DNA of 45,501 bases from Nocardioides psychrotolerans (GTDB lineage: Bacteria; Actinomycetota; Actinomycetes; Propionibacteriales; Nocardioidaceae): NCBI RefSeq assembly GCF_900113685.1, contig NZ_FOQG01000024.1:1-45501 (forward strand), given 5' to 3'. This document shows, in pieces, positions 1 through 7,176 of this stretch. The translations under genes and the position numbers were made by a program. Position 1 is the stretch's first letter. Each line of letters starts with the position of its first letter. Under the pieces are notes generated by a model. It had not been told where the DNA came from and did no database searches. It worked only from the letters and a program-made list of their open reading frames with translations.

Positions 1-352
1 TCAAAGAAGGCCTCCGGCTGATCTTCCAACTCCCCTACGGCGAAGCCGTCGAGGCACTCGAGGCCTGGATCAGATGGGCCCGCCGCTGCCGGCTCCCGGC
101 CTTCGTCGAGCTCCAACGACGCATCGTGAAACACCGACACGCGATCCTCGCCGCGATCGAGCACGGCCTGTCCAACGGACGCATCGAATCGGTCAACACC
201 AAGATCCGCCTCATCACCCGCATCGCCTTCGAATTCCGATCACCCGACGCACTCATCGCCCTCGCAATGCTCAACCTCGGCGGACACCGCCCCGCACTCC
301 CCGGCCGAGCACCCCCCAGCCCACCATGACCCACGGATAAGTCACAAGAGCC
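1..352 (+). mobile_element. ISL3-family insertion sequence, 3' end only
   Basis: Right-hand end of an IS whose body lies outside the window. It holds the last part of the transposase and a terminal inverted repeat ending at 352. Read inward from 352 on the minus strand, the repeat begins GGCTCTTGTGACTTATCCGT and is identical for about 25 bp to the left end of the IS copy that begins at 45164, so both are probably the same element. The 8 bp outside the repeat (353-360) are aacattgc, the expected ISL3 target-duplication length; the partner copy is not visible. Confidence 0.85.
3..329 (+). CDS. ISL3-family transposase, C-terminal fragment (cut by window edge)
   Basis: About 108 residues of the C-terminal DDE domain of an ISL3 transposase. 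The open frame enters from the left edge and ends at TGA 327-329. Recognisable family features are the KEGLRLIFQLP stretch at the start, the helix-rich WARRCRLPAF segment, and the HGLSNGRIESVNTKIRLITR motif that contains the last catalytic glutamate of the DDE triad, followed by RIAFEFRSPDALIALAML. This is what the last ~110 residues of intact ISL3 transposases look like, so this copy is probably functional at this end. The remaining three quarters, including zinc finger and first two aspartates, lies upstream of the window. Confidence 0.85.
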   Translation, partial: KEGLRLIFQLPYGEAVEALEAWIRWARRCRLPAFVELQRRIVKHRHAILAAIEHGLSNGRIESVNTKIRLITRIAFEFRSPDALIALAMLNLGGHRPALPGRAPPSPP

Positions 353-353
353 A

Positions 354-371
354 ACATTGCGCCGACTCGGC
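354..371. repeat. One arm of a dispersed palindromic repeat, split by the IS
   Basis: The 18 bases acattgcgccgactcggc match 13774-13791 with a single mismatch. There they form the right arm of a perfect hairpin at the end of the MFS gene. Here the matching left arm is missing because the IS occupies its place. The DUF3037 stop codon overlaps the base of the arm, just as the MFS stop overlaps its hairpin, so this was probably a terminator-like hairpin downstream of DUF3037. Confidence 0.6.
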
Positions 372-754
372 TAACCGACGAGCTGGTGGAGCAGGTGCTC
401 GAGCTGGCGCGACGGGTCGGTGGTGACGCCACCGTGGACCGGCCCGGGCTGCAGCACGGTGCTCCGGGGCGCCTTCACGAACCCGAAACGCTGGGTGGTC
501 GGCTTGGCGGCCACCACCCCCGCGCGCACGCGGCCGGCGCAGACTGCGTCCACGAAGTCGAGGGCGTCGCACACCTGGTCGACATCGACGCCAGGGTCGA
601 AGGCGCGCAGCCGCTCGGGATCGACGTGCCAGGCAGCGGCGAGGAAGTCGGTGGCGTGGCAGTAGAGGACCACTCCGACGTTGACGAACTCTTCGCGCTC
701 GACGCGCGGCACGCAGCGCAGCACGACGTATTGGTAGGCCAGGCGCTCGGTCAT
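371..754 (-). CDS. DUF3037 family protein
   Basis: 127-residue protein of the DUF3037 family, whose biochemical role is unknown. The N-terminal YQYVVLRCVPRVEREEFVNVGVVLYC stretch is the family hallmark. I chose the ATG at 754 because it overlaps the stop of the HipA-like gene as TGATG, giving translational coupling; an in-frame start at 778 would lie well inside that gene. DUF3037 and HipA-like kinases are often encoded next to each other in bacteria, so a shared job, possibly substrate or regulator of the kinase, is a reasonable inference but nothing in the sequence proves it. It is the last gene of a four-gene overlapped set and its terminator region has been interrupted by the IS. Confidence 0.8.
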   Translation of the reverse strand: MTERLAYQYVVLRCVPRVEREEFVNVGVVLYCHATDFLAAAWHVDPERLRAFDPGVDVDQVCDALDFVDAVCAGRVRAGVVAAKPTTQRFGFVKAPRSTVLQPGPVHGGVTTDPSRQLEHLLHQLVG

Positions 755-1524
755 CAGCCGGCCAGCTTCGGCAGCCACTGCCGCGTCCGCAGGCGCGCGG
801 TGAGGAACTCGACGTACGACGCCCGCAGCGCGGCGCTGTCAGCCACTCCCGGGGTCGACTCGGGGTCGAGCCACGCGTCGGGCACCTGGGCGACGACCTC
901 GGTCAGCAGCTCGGGCGTGACCAGCGCGGAGAGTCGACCATCGACGGCCCCGAGGTCCTGGGCTCGGTCCAGCAGCACGTGGTCGGACGGGTCCCACGCC
1001 TGGACCGCGAAGCGGGCGGGGTCGGTGACGCCGCCTGCCCAGGCGTGGTGGAAGTAGAGAGCGGCACCGTGGTCGATGACCCACAGGTCGCCATGCCAGC
1101 GCAACAGGTTGGGGTTGCGCCAGCTGCGGTCGACGTTGGCGCAGAAGGCGTCGAGCCACAGCACCGTCGAGGCCAGCTCGCCCCCGGTCGGCACGTCGCC
1201 GTCCCAGCCGAAGGCACCGGGCAGGAAGTCGACACCGAGGTTGAGGCCGGGGCTGGCGTTGAGGAGGTCCTGCACCTCCTCGTCTGCCTCGTAGCGGGCG
1301 ATGTCGGGGTCGAGCTCCAGCGCCACCAGCCGGGGGGTATCCAGGCCGATCCTGCGCGCCAGCTCTCCCACGATCACCTCGGCCACGAGCACGCGGATGC
1401 CCTGGCCGGCGCCACGGAACTTGCAGACGTAGGTGCCCAGGTCGTCTGCCTCGACCACGCCGGGCAGGCTGCCGCCCTCGCGCAGCGGGGTGATGTAGCG
1501 GGTGACGGAGACGGTCTCGATCAC
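754..1524 (-). CDS. HipA-like kinase family protein
   Basis: 256-residue protein resembling the short HipA-like kinase domain. Visible catalytic elements are a lysine in TYVCKF (K35) suitable for ATP binding, the loop NVDRSWRNPN with the presumed catalytic D132 and metal-binding asparagines, and IDHG with D151 standing in for the DFG aspartate. All are present, so it should be an active kinase. It lacks the HTH-partner HipB and the N-terminal HipA subdomain of classical toxin HipA. Start ATG at 1524 overlaps the PPK2 stop (ATGA), and its stop overlaps the DUF3037 start. Substrate unknown; inferred partner is DUF3037. Confidence 0.8.
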   Translation of the reverse strand: MIETVSVTRYITPLREGGSLPGVVEADDLGTYVCKFRGAGQGIRVLVAEVIVGELARRIGLDTPRLVALELDPDIARYEADEEVQDLLNASPGLNLGVDFLPGAFGWDGDVPTGGELASTVLWLDAFCANVDRSWRNPNLLRWHGDLWVIDHGAALYFHHAWAGGVTDPARFAVQAWDPSDHVLLDRAQDLGAVDGRLSALVTPELLTEVVAQVPDAWLDPESTPGVADSAALRASYVEFLTARLRTRQWLPKLAG

Positions 1525-2381
1525 GAGACCGGATCCTCATCGACCAACCGCCTGCGCTGCTCGGCGACGTCGAAGTCGGCGGCCGGCCACTGAGGATCGA
1601 GCCCCACGAGGGTGTCCCGGAGCAGCTGACCGACGGCCAGGTTGCGGAACCACTTCTTGTCGGACGGCACCACGTGCCACGGGGCATGGTCGGTGTGGGT
1701 GCGCTCCAGCGCGACCTCGTAGGCCTGCTGGTAGGCCGCCCACTCGGCGCGCTCGTCGATGTCACCGGGGTTGAACTTCCAGTGCTTGCTCGGGTCGTCG
1801 AGACGCGCAAGCAGCCGCTGCTCCTGCTCGTCGGCCGAGATGTGCAGCATGCACTTGAGGATCGTGACGCCCTCCCCGGTCAGCTCCCGCTCGAAGTCGT
1901 TGATCGCGGCGTAGCGTCGCTCGATCTCCTCGGCCGGCGCCAGCGAGCGGACCCGGGCGATCAGCACGTCCTCGTAGTGGGAGCGGTCGAAGACCCCGAC
2001 GTATCCCGCGCCGGGGGCGGCGTTGCGGATGCGCCAGAGGAAGTCATGGGCGCGCTCCTCGTCGGTGGGCGCCTTGAACGAGGTGATGCGGACGCCCTGC
2101 GGGTCGAAGAGCCCGATCGTCGAGCGCACCACTCCACCCTTGCCGGAGGTGTCCATGCCCTGCAGGACCAGCAGGACCCGCCGGGTGCCACCGCTCCGGC
2201 CCTCGGCGAAGAGTCGTTCCTGGAGCTCGGCGAGCTCAGGGCCGAGGTCGAGCAGTGCCTGCTTGCCCTCGATCTTGGAGCCTTCGAACCCAGGGGCTGC
2301 CTCGGTCTCGAACGCGGCGAGGTCGACGGGGCCGGACGGGCCGGTGGCCAGGAGGAGGGGGTGGGCGCTCACGGACGTCAT
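1521..2381 (-). CDS. PPK2-family polyphosphate:nucleotide phosphotransferase
   Basis: 286 residues. Polyphosphate kinase 2 enzymes move phosphate between polyphosphate and nucleotides. Seen here are the Walker A-like GMDTSGKGG (residues 75-83), the lid motif with GVFDRSHYEDVL, and WKFNPGDIDERAEW near residue 215, all typical of the single-domain class that phosphorylates AMP/ADP or GDP from polyphosphate. The ATG at 2381 is chosen because it overlaps the phosphoribosyltransferase stop as ATGA; a longer frame exists upstream but would run through that gene. Next to a purine-type phosphoribosyltransferase, a role in restoring nucleotide triphosphates during starvation is plausible. Confidence 0.9.
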   Translation of the reverse strand: MTSVSAHPLLLATGPSGPVDLAAFETEAAPGFEGSKIEGKQALLDLGPELAELQERLFAEGRSGGTRRVLLVLQGMDTSGKGGVVRSTIGLFDPQGVRITSFKAPTDEERAHDFLWRIRNAAPGAGYVGVFDRSHYEDVLIARVRSLAPAEEIERRYAAINDFERELTGEGVTILKCMLHISADEQEQRLLARLDDPSKHWKFNPGDIDERAEWAAYQQAYEVALERTHTDHAPWHVVPSDKKWFRNLAVGQLLRDTLVGLDPQWPAADFDVAEQRRRLVDEDPVS

Positions 2382-2869
2382 CCTGCCGTGCCGCTCGCCG
2401 GCGTGACCGGAGCCTGGCTCGACCAGGGGAAGTCGATCCACCGCTCGGTGCGCCGCCAGACGTAGGCCGGGTGGACGACCGTCCACGGCTTCTCGTAGAT
2501 GACGGCCTCCCGGGCCTCGGCAACATGGTCGGCGCAGAAGTCCCGGACGATCTCGAGGGTCTTGCCGGTGTCGGCGACGTCGTCGGCGATCAGCACCTTC
2601 AGTCCCGACAGCTCGACCGCCGCCGGGGTCGGCGGGAGCATGATCGGCACGTCGAGCCGGGTGTCGATCCCGGTGTAGAACTCGACGTTGACCGCCGAGA
2701 GGTTCTTGACGCCCAGGGCGTAGCCCAGGCCCATGCCGAGCCCCAGACCACCGCGGGCGACGGAGAGGATCAGGTCCGGCTCGAAGCCGTCGTCGGCCAC
2801 CTGCTGGGCAAGCTCACGCACAGCGGTGCCGAACAGCTCGTAGGTCAGGATCTCGCGCTCGTCGGCCAC
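2378..2869 (-). CDS. Purine-type phosphoribosyltransferase
   Basis: 163 residues of the type I phosphoribosyltransferase fold. The PRPP-binding loop is VLIADDVADTGKTL (about residues 92-105), preceded by a core SVARGGLGLGMGLGYALG. The C-terminal hood with YEKPWTVVHPAYVWRRTERWIDFPW resembles hypoxanthine/xanthine phosphoribosyltransferase-like proteins of archaea and actinobacteria rather than apt, hpt or pyrE. The GTG start at 2869 follows the box CACAAT by 7 nt, suggesting its own leaderless promoter just 30 bp after recX. It opens the overlapped set PRTase-PPK2-HipA-DUF3037. Exact base specificity cannot be read from the sequence. Confidence 0.85.
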   Translation of the reverse strand: MADEREILTYELFGTAVRELAQQVADDGFEPDLILSVARGGLGLGMGLGYALGVKNLSAVNVEFYTGIDTRLDVPIMLPPTPAAVELSGLKVLIADDVADTGKTLEIVRDFCADHVAEAREAVIYEKPWTVVHPAYVWRRTERWIDFPWSSQAPVTPASGTAG

Positions 2870-2876
2870 GGGGCCG

Positions 2877-2882
2877 ATTGTG
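2877..2882 (-). promoter_or_regulatory. Putative -10 box for leaderless PRTase-PPK2-HipA-DUF3037 transcript
   Basis: CACAAT on the minus strand, 4 of 6 matches to TATAAT, lies 7 nt before the GTG of the phosphoribosyltransferase. The spacing would put the transcript start at the first codon. No convincing -35 box is seen. Read-through from recX across the 30-bp gap remains possible. Confidence 0.35.
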
Positions 2883-2899
2883 ACATCCCCGGGCGCTGG

Positions 2900-3607
2900 T
2901 CAGGCGTCGGGAGCGTCGAGATCCTCACGCTCGGCCGAGCGAAGCTCGTCGCGGACGACCTCGAAGGCCATGCCGGAGCCATAGCCCTTGCGGGCGAGCA
3001 TCCCGACCAGGCGGCGCAGGGCCGTCTGCTCGTCGACCCGGGTCAGGGAGCGAAGCTTCTTGCGCACCAGCAGGCGAGCGGCGTGTTCCTCGTCGGCCGG
3101 GTCGATCTCGTCGAGGGCCTCGCGGGCGACCTCGTCGTCGATGCCCTTGCGGCGCAGCTCCTGCGCCAACGCCCGACGGGCCAGCCCCTTGCCGGGCTGG
3201 CGGCTGCCGATCCAGAGGCGCGCGAACGCCTCGTCGTCGATCAGCCCGACCTCCTCGAAGCGGTCGAGGAGGCGTGTCGCCACATCGTCGGGCACCAACT
3301 TCTTGGCCAGCTTGGCCCGCAGCTCGCTGCGGGTGCGCGGCTGGCCGGTCAGCTTGTCGAGCAGGATCTTGCGGGCGACCGACTCCGGGTCGGCCTCCGG
3401 GACCTGGGTCACGGGGTCCTCGGGGGGTGGGATGCTCCCGCCCGACGCACGCCGACTCGGACGGCGGCCGTCGGACGAGCGGCGAGACGTCCTAGGTCGG
3501 GTCTCGGCGCCCGGCTCGACCGACGCGCGACCACGTGTCCACGCGTCCACGCCGACCGAGACGTCCCCCGCCCACGTCGGCGGGGGACGGTCCTCGTCGA
3601 GAGACAT
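2900..3607 (-). CDS. recX: Regulatory protein RecX
   Basis: 235 residues. RecX binds RecA filaments and limits their activity. The C-terminal 165 residues hold the three tandem three-helix RecX repeats, e.g. RTRSELRAKLAKKLVPDDVATRLLDRF, GLIDDEAFARLWI and the RRKGIDDEVAREALDEI block. The first ~65 residues are a low-complexity Arg/Ser/Pro-rich extension not seen in shorter RecX proteins; an internal start such as the GTG before TQVPEADPESVARK cannot be excluded. It starts 13 bp after the recA stop, so the two are almost certainly co-transcribed, as in most actinobacteria. Confidence 0.9.
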   Translation of the reverse strand: MSLDEDRPPPTWAGDVSVGVDAWTRGRASVEPGAETRPRTSRRSSDGRRPSRRASGGSIPPPEDPVTQVPEADPESVARKILLDKLTGQPRTRSELRAKLAKKLVPDDVATRLLDRFEEVGLIDDEAFARLWIGSRQPGKGLARRALAQELRRKGIDDEVAREALDEIDPADEEHAARLLVRKKLRSLTRVDEQTALRRLVGMLARKGYGSGMAFEVVRDELRSAEREDLDAPDA

Positions 3608-3620
3608 CAGTGCTCCTCGT

Positions 3621-4691
3621 TCAGAACGAGTCGACGCCGATCGGCTCGTCGCTCAGCGCGTCGGCGGGGGCGGGGGCGGGGGCGGGGGCGTCCACGGTGG
3701 GGCCGATGCCGAGCTTCTCGAGGATGCGCTTCTCGAGCTCGTTGGCGAGGTCGGGGTTGTCGTGCAGGAACGTGCGCGCGTTTTCCTTGCCCTGGCCGAG
3801 CTGGTCGCCCTCGTAGGTGTACCAAGCGCCGGCCTTGCGGACCAGGCCCGCATCGACACCGACGTCGATCAGGCCGCCCTCGCGGCTGATCCCCTTGCCG
3901 TACATGATGTCGAACTCGGCCTGCTTGAACGGCGGGGCCACCTTGTTCTTGACGACCTTGACGCGGGTGCGGTTGCCGACCATGTCGGTGCCGTCCTTGA
4001 GCGTCTCGATGCGGCGTACGTCGAGGCGCACCGAGGCGTAGAACTTCAGCGCCTTGCCACCCGTGGTGGTCTCGGGCGAGCCGAACATGACGCCGATCTT
4101 CTCGCGCAGCTGGTTGATGAAGATCATCGTGGTGTTGGAGTTGTTGAGCGCACCGGTCATCTTGCGCAGCGCCTGGCTCATCAGGCGGGCCTGGAGGCCG
4201 ACATGGCTGTCGCCCATCTCGCCCTCGATCTCGGCGCGGGGCACGAGCGCGGCGACCGAGTCGATGACGATCAGGTCGAGTGCACCGGAGCGGATCAGCA
4301 TGTCGGCGATCTCGAGGGCCTGCTCACCGGAGTCGGGCTGCGAGACCAGCAGGGCGTCGGTGTCGACGCCGAGGTTCTTGGCGTAGTCGGGGTCGAGCGC
4401 GTGCTCAGCGTCGATGAAGGCAACGATGCCGCCGGCACGCTGGGCGTTGGCCACGGCGTGCAGCGCGACGGTCGTCTTGCCGGAGGACTCCGGACCGTAG
4501 ATCTCGACCACGCGACCGCGCGGGAGGCCACCGAGACCCAGCGCGATGTCGAGGGCGATCGAGCCGGTCGGGATGACCTCGAGGGGGGCGCGGGTCTCGT
4601 CGCCCAGGCGCATGACCGAGCCCTTGCCGAACTGCTTCTCGATGTTGAGCAGCGCGGCGTCGAGGGCCTTGTCGCGGGGATCTCCAGCCAT
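3621..4691 (-). CDS. recA: Recombinase RecA
   Basis: 356 residues, normal RecA length. RecA forms ATP-dependent filaments on single-stranded DNA for strand exchange and activates LexA self-cleavage. Visible are Walker A GPESSGKT (66-73), the Walker B region LDLIVIDSVAALVP, loop L1 EGEMGDSHVGLQARLMSQALRK, and loop L2 FINQLREKIGVMFGSPETTTGG. The tail carries an alternating Pro-Ala repeat encoded by a GGCGGG hexamer array (3663-3690) before an acidic end. There is no intein. A LexA box lies 168 bp upstream, giving a long 5' leader. recX follows directly. Confidence 0.99.
   Translation of the reverse strand: MAGDPRDKALDAALLNIEKQFGKGSVMRLGDETRAPLEVIPTGSIALDIALGLGGLPRGRVVEIYGPESSGKTTVALHAVANAQRAGGIVAFIDAEHALDPDYAKNLGVDTDALLVSQPDSGEQALEIADMLIRSGALDLIVIDSVAALVPRAEIEGEMGDSHVGLQARLMSQALRKMTGALNNSNTTMIFINQLREKIGVMFGSPETTTGGKALKFYASVRLDVRRIETLKDGTDMVGNRTRVKVVKNKVAPPFKQAEFDIMYGKGISREGGLIDVGVDAGLVRKAGAWYTYEGDQLGQGKENARTFLHDNPDLANELEKRILEKLGIGPTVDAPAPAPAPADALSDEPIGVDSF
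3663..3690. repeat. Hexamer tandem repeat inside recA
   Basis: About 4.7 copies of GGCGGG (plus strand) encode the Pro-Ala run near the RecA C terminus. A length change by whole units keeps the frame, so this tail could vary between strains. Confidence 0.8.
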
Positions 4692-4848
4692 GGTGTGTCC
4701 GTCCTTCGTCTCTGTGGAGTGCGTGGGGTGTGGGTCCGTGTCGTCTGGGAAGGACGCTAGACCCGAGCACCGACAGTGCTCCGGCCCTGACTGCTGACCT
4801 GTGGAGAACGCCCCGGCCGGTGGTGACCTGGGCCTGCTTTCACCGCAG

Positions 4849-4871
4849 AATCTACCCCGAACACCTGTTCG
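4849..4871 (-). promoter_or_regulatory. recA promoter with LexA (SOS) box
   Basis: CGAACACCTGTTCG at 4858-4871 is a perfect match to the actinobacterial SOS box CGAAC-N4-GTTCG. On the minus strand the hexamer TAGATT (4849-4854) follows it closely and is a fair -10 box, so bound LexA would cover the -35/spacer region and block initiation. This implies a recA leader of roughly 150 nt. Confidence 0.85.
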
Positions 4872-4876
4872 AGCCA

Positions 4877-4918
4877 GGACCTGGGGCGGCGTGTCGCCGA
4901 GCCGCAGGTCCCGGCTCG
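4877..4918 (-). terminator. Terminator-like hairpins after the histidine kinase gene
   Basis: Immediately after the kinase stop are two mutually exclusive stems: CGAGCCG (4898-4904) with CGGCTCG (4912-4918), loop CAGGTCC, and GGACCTG (4877-4883) with CAGGTCC (4905-4911). The loop of the first is an arm of the second. There is no T-run, common for actinobacterial terminators. They separate the operon from the recA promoter. Confidence 0.55.
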
Positions 4919-4922
4919 CGGA

Positions 4923-6068
4923 TCAGGTCGGCAGCACCACGAGGAAGCGACAACCCGAGCCGGGCGCGGGCTCGACGACGTTCTCGACCGAGACGTTGCC
5001 CCGGTGGGCCTCGACGATGCCCTTGACGATCGCCAGGCCGAGGCCGGCCCGGGAGGTGTGCACGTCGGTGAGATCGGGGGTGCGGGCCGCACCGCCCTGC
5101 CACGCGACGTCGAAGACACGGGCCCGGTCCTCCTCGGCGATGCCGCCGCAGCCGTCGGTGACGCTGAGCTCGACGCCGCCCTCGAGGGCACGCGCACGGA
5201 TCTCGACCAGGCCGTCGGCCGGCGTGTGGCGGATGCCGTTCATGATCAGGTTGGCCAGCACCCGGGAGAGACCACCGGGGTCGGCGGTGATCTCGAGACC
5301 GTCCTCGACGCTGCCCTCGAGCCGGACGCCGCGGGCGCGCGCCACCGGGTCGGCGCCTGCGATCGCCTCGCTGATGAGGTCGCCGACCGGCACCCGCTCG
5401 GGAGCCAGCGGAAGCACGCCGGCGTGGATGCGGGACAGCTCGAAGAGGTCGTCGACCATGCGCACCATCCGGTCGACCTCGGCCCGGATCTGGCGGTGGT
5501 AGCGCTCCGGGTCGGGCGCCATCCCGTCCTCGAGCGCCTCGGTCATGGCGCGCATGCCGGCCAGCGGCGTGCGCAGGTCGTGGGAGACCCACGAGACCAG
5601 CTCGCGACGCGCCTCCTCCAGCCGCGTCTCGCGGGCGCGGGACTCCGCCAGCCGCAGGGTGGCCGAGGCGAGCTCGGTCGAGAGGTCCTGGAGCTCGCGC
5701 GGCCCGCGACGCCGGGGCAGGGGGGCGTCGGTGGAGGGCACGCGGGCGCCCACTCGTCGTACGTCCTCGCGGAAGCCGTGAGACCAGGTCACGATCGCCA
5801 TGCTCAGCAACATCGCCACGAGCAGCGACACGACGCCGGCCGTGGCGGTCACGATCGTGATGACCTCGAAGTCGTGGTCGGAGATGAACATCTTGCGCGC
5901 CACCGCCAGGACGCCGGCCAGGACCGCCAGCACCGCCGTGACGGCCACGAGGCCGAACTGGAGGCGCAGCGAGCGGTGGCGCAGCAACCAGCCGAAGGCG
6001 AGCCCGACGACCCCCACGACGACGGCCCACGTGGCGGCGACCAGCACGATCTGGACCTGAGCGCTCAC
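4923..6068 (-). CDS. Two-component sensor histidine kinase
   Basis: 381 residues. Three predicted membrane helices lie near residues 6-28, 36-58 and 69-94, with almost no extracytoplasmic sensor domain. The HisKA domain contains SWVSHDLRTPL with phospho-acceptor H163; the ATPase domain has the N box NLIMNGIRHTP (273-283), G1 DGCGG (305-309) and G2 GLGLA (342-346). The short loops suggest it senses something in the membrane or through a partner, and the overlapped upstream membrane proteins are obvious candidates. The GTG start overlaps the response-regulator stop as GTGA. Last gene of the seven-gene operon. Confidence 0.93.
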   Translation of the reverse strand: MSAQVQIVLVAATWAVVVGVVGLAFGWLLRHRSLRLQFGLVAVTAVLAVLAGVLAVARKMFISDHDFEVITIVTATAGVVSLLVAMLLSMAIVTWSHGFREDVRRVGARVPSTDAPLPRRRGPRELQDLSTELASATLRLAESRARETRLEEARRELVSWVSHDLRTPLAGMRAMTEALEDGMAPDPERYHRQIRAEVDRMVRMVDDLFELSRIHAGVLPLAPERVPVGDLISEAIAGADPVARARGVRLEGSVEDGLEITADPGGLSRVLANLIMNGIRHTPADGLVEIRARALEGGVELSVTDGCGGIAEEDRARVFDVAWQGGAARTPDLTDVHTSRAGLGLAIVKGIVEAHRGNVSVENVVEPAPGSGCRFLVVLPT

Positions 6069-6748
6069 GAGGCTGCCTCCCAGCGGTAGCCGACGCCCCA
6101 GACGGTCACGAGCCGCGTGGGGTGGGTGGGGTCGGTCTCGACCTTCTCGCGGAGCCGACGGACGTGGACGGTGACGGTGGACTGGTCGCCGATGGACCAG
6201 CCCCAAACCTGTCGGAGCAGGTCGTCGCGCGAGAACGCCGTGCCGGGATGGGCGACCAGGAAGCGCAGCAGGTCGAGCTCGCGCCCGGTCAGGGCCAGGG
6301 GGACGCCGGCGCGGGTGGCCTCACGGCGGGTGTGGTCGACGACGAGGTCGCCGTCGCTGACGACGGCGGGCAGCTCGGCCGCTCCCCCACCCGTGCGTCG
6401 GAGCACCGAGTCGACGCGCAGCACCAGCTCGCGGGGGCTGAAGGGCTTGGTCACGTAGTCGTCGGCGCCGTGCTCGAGACCGACCACGCGGTCCTGCTCG
6501 CTGCCGCGCGCGGTCAGCATGATGACCGGCACCTCGCCGGAGAGTCGCAGCCGACGGCAGACCTCGATCCCGTCCATGCCCGGCATCATCAGGTCGAGCA
6601 CGACGAGGTCGGCGGGCTGCTCGCGCATCGCGGCCAGCGCGCTCTCGCCGTCGCCGGCCTCGCGGACGACGTGCTCGGCGGCGCGCAGGTAGGACACGAC
6701 GACCTCACGCACGGTCTCGTCGTCGTCGACCACCAGCACCTGCGCCAT
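6065..6748 (-). CDS. OmpR-family response regulator
   Basis: 227 residues. The receiver domain has the acidic pair DD (8-9), phospho-acceptor D52 in VVLDLMMPG, T79 and K101 in YVTKPF. A winged-helix DNA-binding domain of OmpR/PhoB type fills residues about 130-225 (LTGRELDLLRFLVAHPG, SRDDLLRQVWG, TVTVHVRRLREKVE). Partner of the overlapping histidine kinase. The ATG overlaps the stop of the upstream membrane-protein gene as TAATG. It probably regulates its own operon, though no direct-repeat operator was recognised upstream of the operon. Confidence 0.95.
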   Translation of the reverse strand: MAQVLVVDDDETVREVVVSYLRAAEHVVREAGDGESALAAMREQPADLVVLDLMMPGMDGIEVCRRLRLSGEVPVIMLTARGSEQDRVVGLEHGADDYVTKPFSPRELVLRVDSVLRRTGGGAAELPAVVSDGDLVVDHTRREATRAGVPLALTGRELDLLRFLVAHPGTAFSRDDLLRQVWGWSIGDQSTVTVHVRRLREKVETDPTHPTRLVTVWGVGYRWEAAS

Positions 6749-7176
6749 TACTCCCCCTCGGGTGCGGCGCCGCTCTGGGCGCCCCGACGTGAGCGTAGGA
6801 GGGAGACGGCCACGACCACCACTGCAACCAGCGCGGCGAGCACCAGCCAGCCGGCCACGTAGGGGCGGTCGAGGAGGGTCGGGTTGTCCGATCGGGCACC
6901 GAAGCGGCCCAGCACCGGGACCGCCACGAGCGTGAGGCTCCCGAGCACGACGACCCCGACCGCGACCGGCGCGCTCCAGGCGCCGGGCAGGAGACGGGAG
7001 CCGAGACCCATCACCACCAGCACGACCGGGACCAGCAGGAAGTCGTGGAGGAGGACTCCGGCGACCAGCCAGGTCCCGGTGGCGATGTTGCCGTCGGTGT
7101 CCTGGCGGCTCAGCAGCAGCCACGCGCCGTAGGCACCGAGCAGCACGCCCACGACGACCAGCAGCACCCGGGTCAC
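6748..7176 (-). CDS. Small integral membrane protein of the molybdoenzyme operon
   Basis: 142 residues with four likely membrane helices (about 3-23, 33-56, 68-90, 107-128) and short charged loops such as LLSRQDTDGNIATG and FGARSDNPTLLDRPYV. I do not recognise a named family. GTG start at 7176 overlaps the oxidoreductase stop as GTGA, and its own stop overlaps the response-regulator start. The position between a membrane molybdoenzyme and a sensor kinase without a sensor domain suggests either an electron-transfer/assembly partner of the enzyme or a signal relay to the kinase; both are inference. Confidence 0.75.
   Translation of the reverse strand: MTRVLLVVVGVLLGAYGAWLLLSRQDTDGNIATGTWLVAGVLLHDFLLVPVVLVVMGLGSRLLPGAWSAPVAVGVVVLGSLTLVAVPVLGRFGARSDNPTLLDRPYVAGWLVLAALVAVVVVAVSLLRSRRGAQSGAAPEGE

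Noticed and set aside
371..1524. HipA/HipB-type toxin-antitoxin module
   Set aside because: The kinase is the short HipA-like type and no HTH antitoxin (HipB) is adjacent; DUF3037 is not a DNA-binding protein by its sequence.
3274..3889. Frameshift or second gene within recX/recA
   Set aside because: Both real frames are continuous with all motifs; the alternative frames come from the GC-rich repeats.
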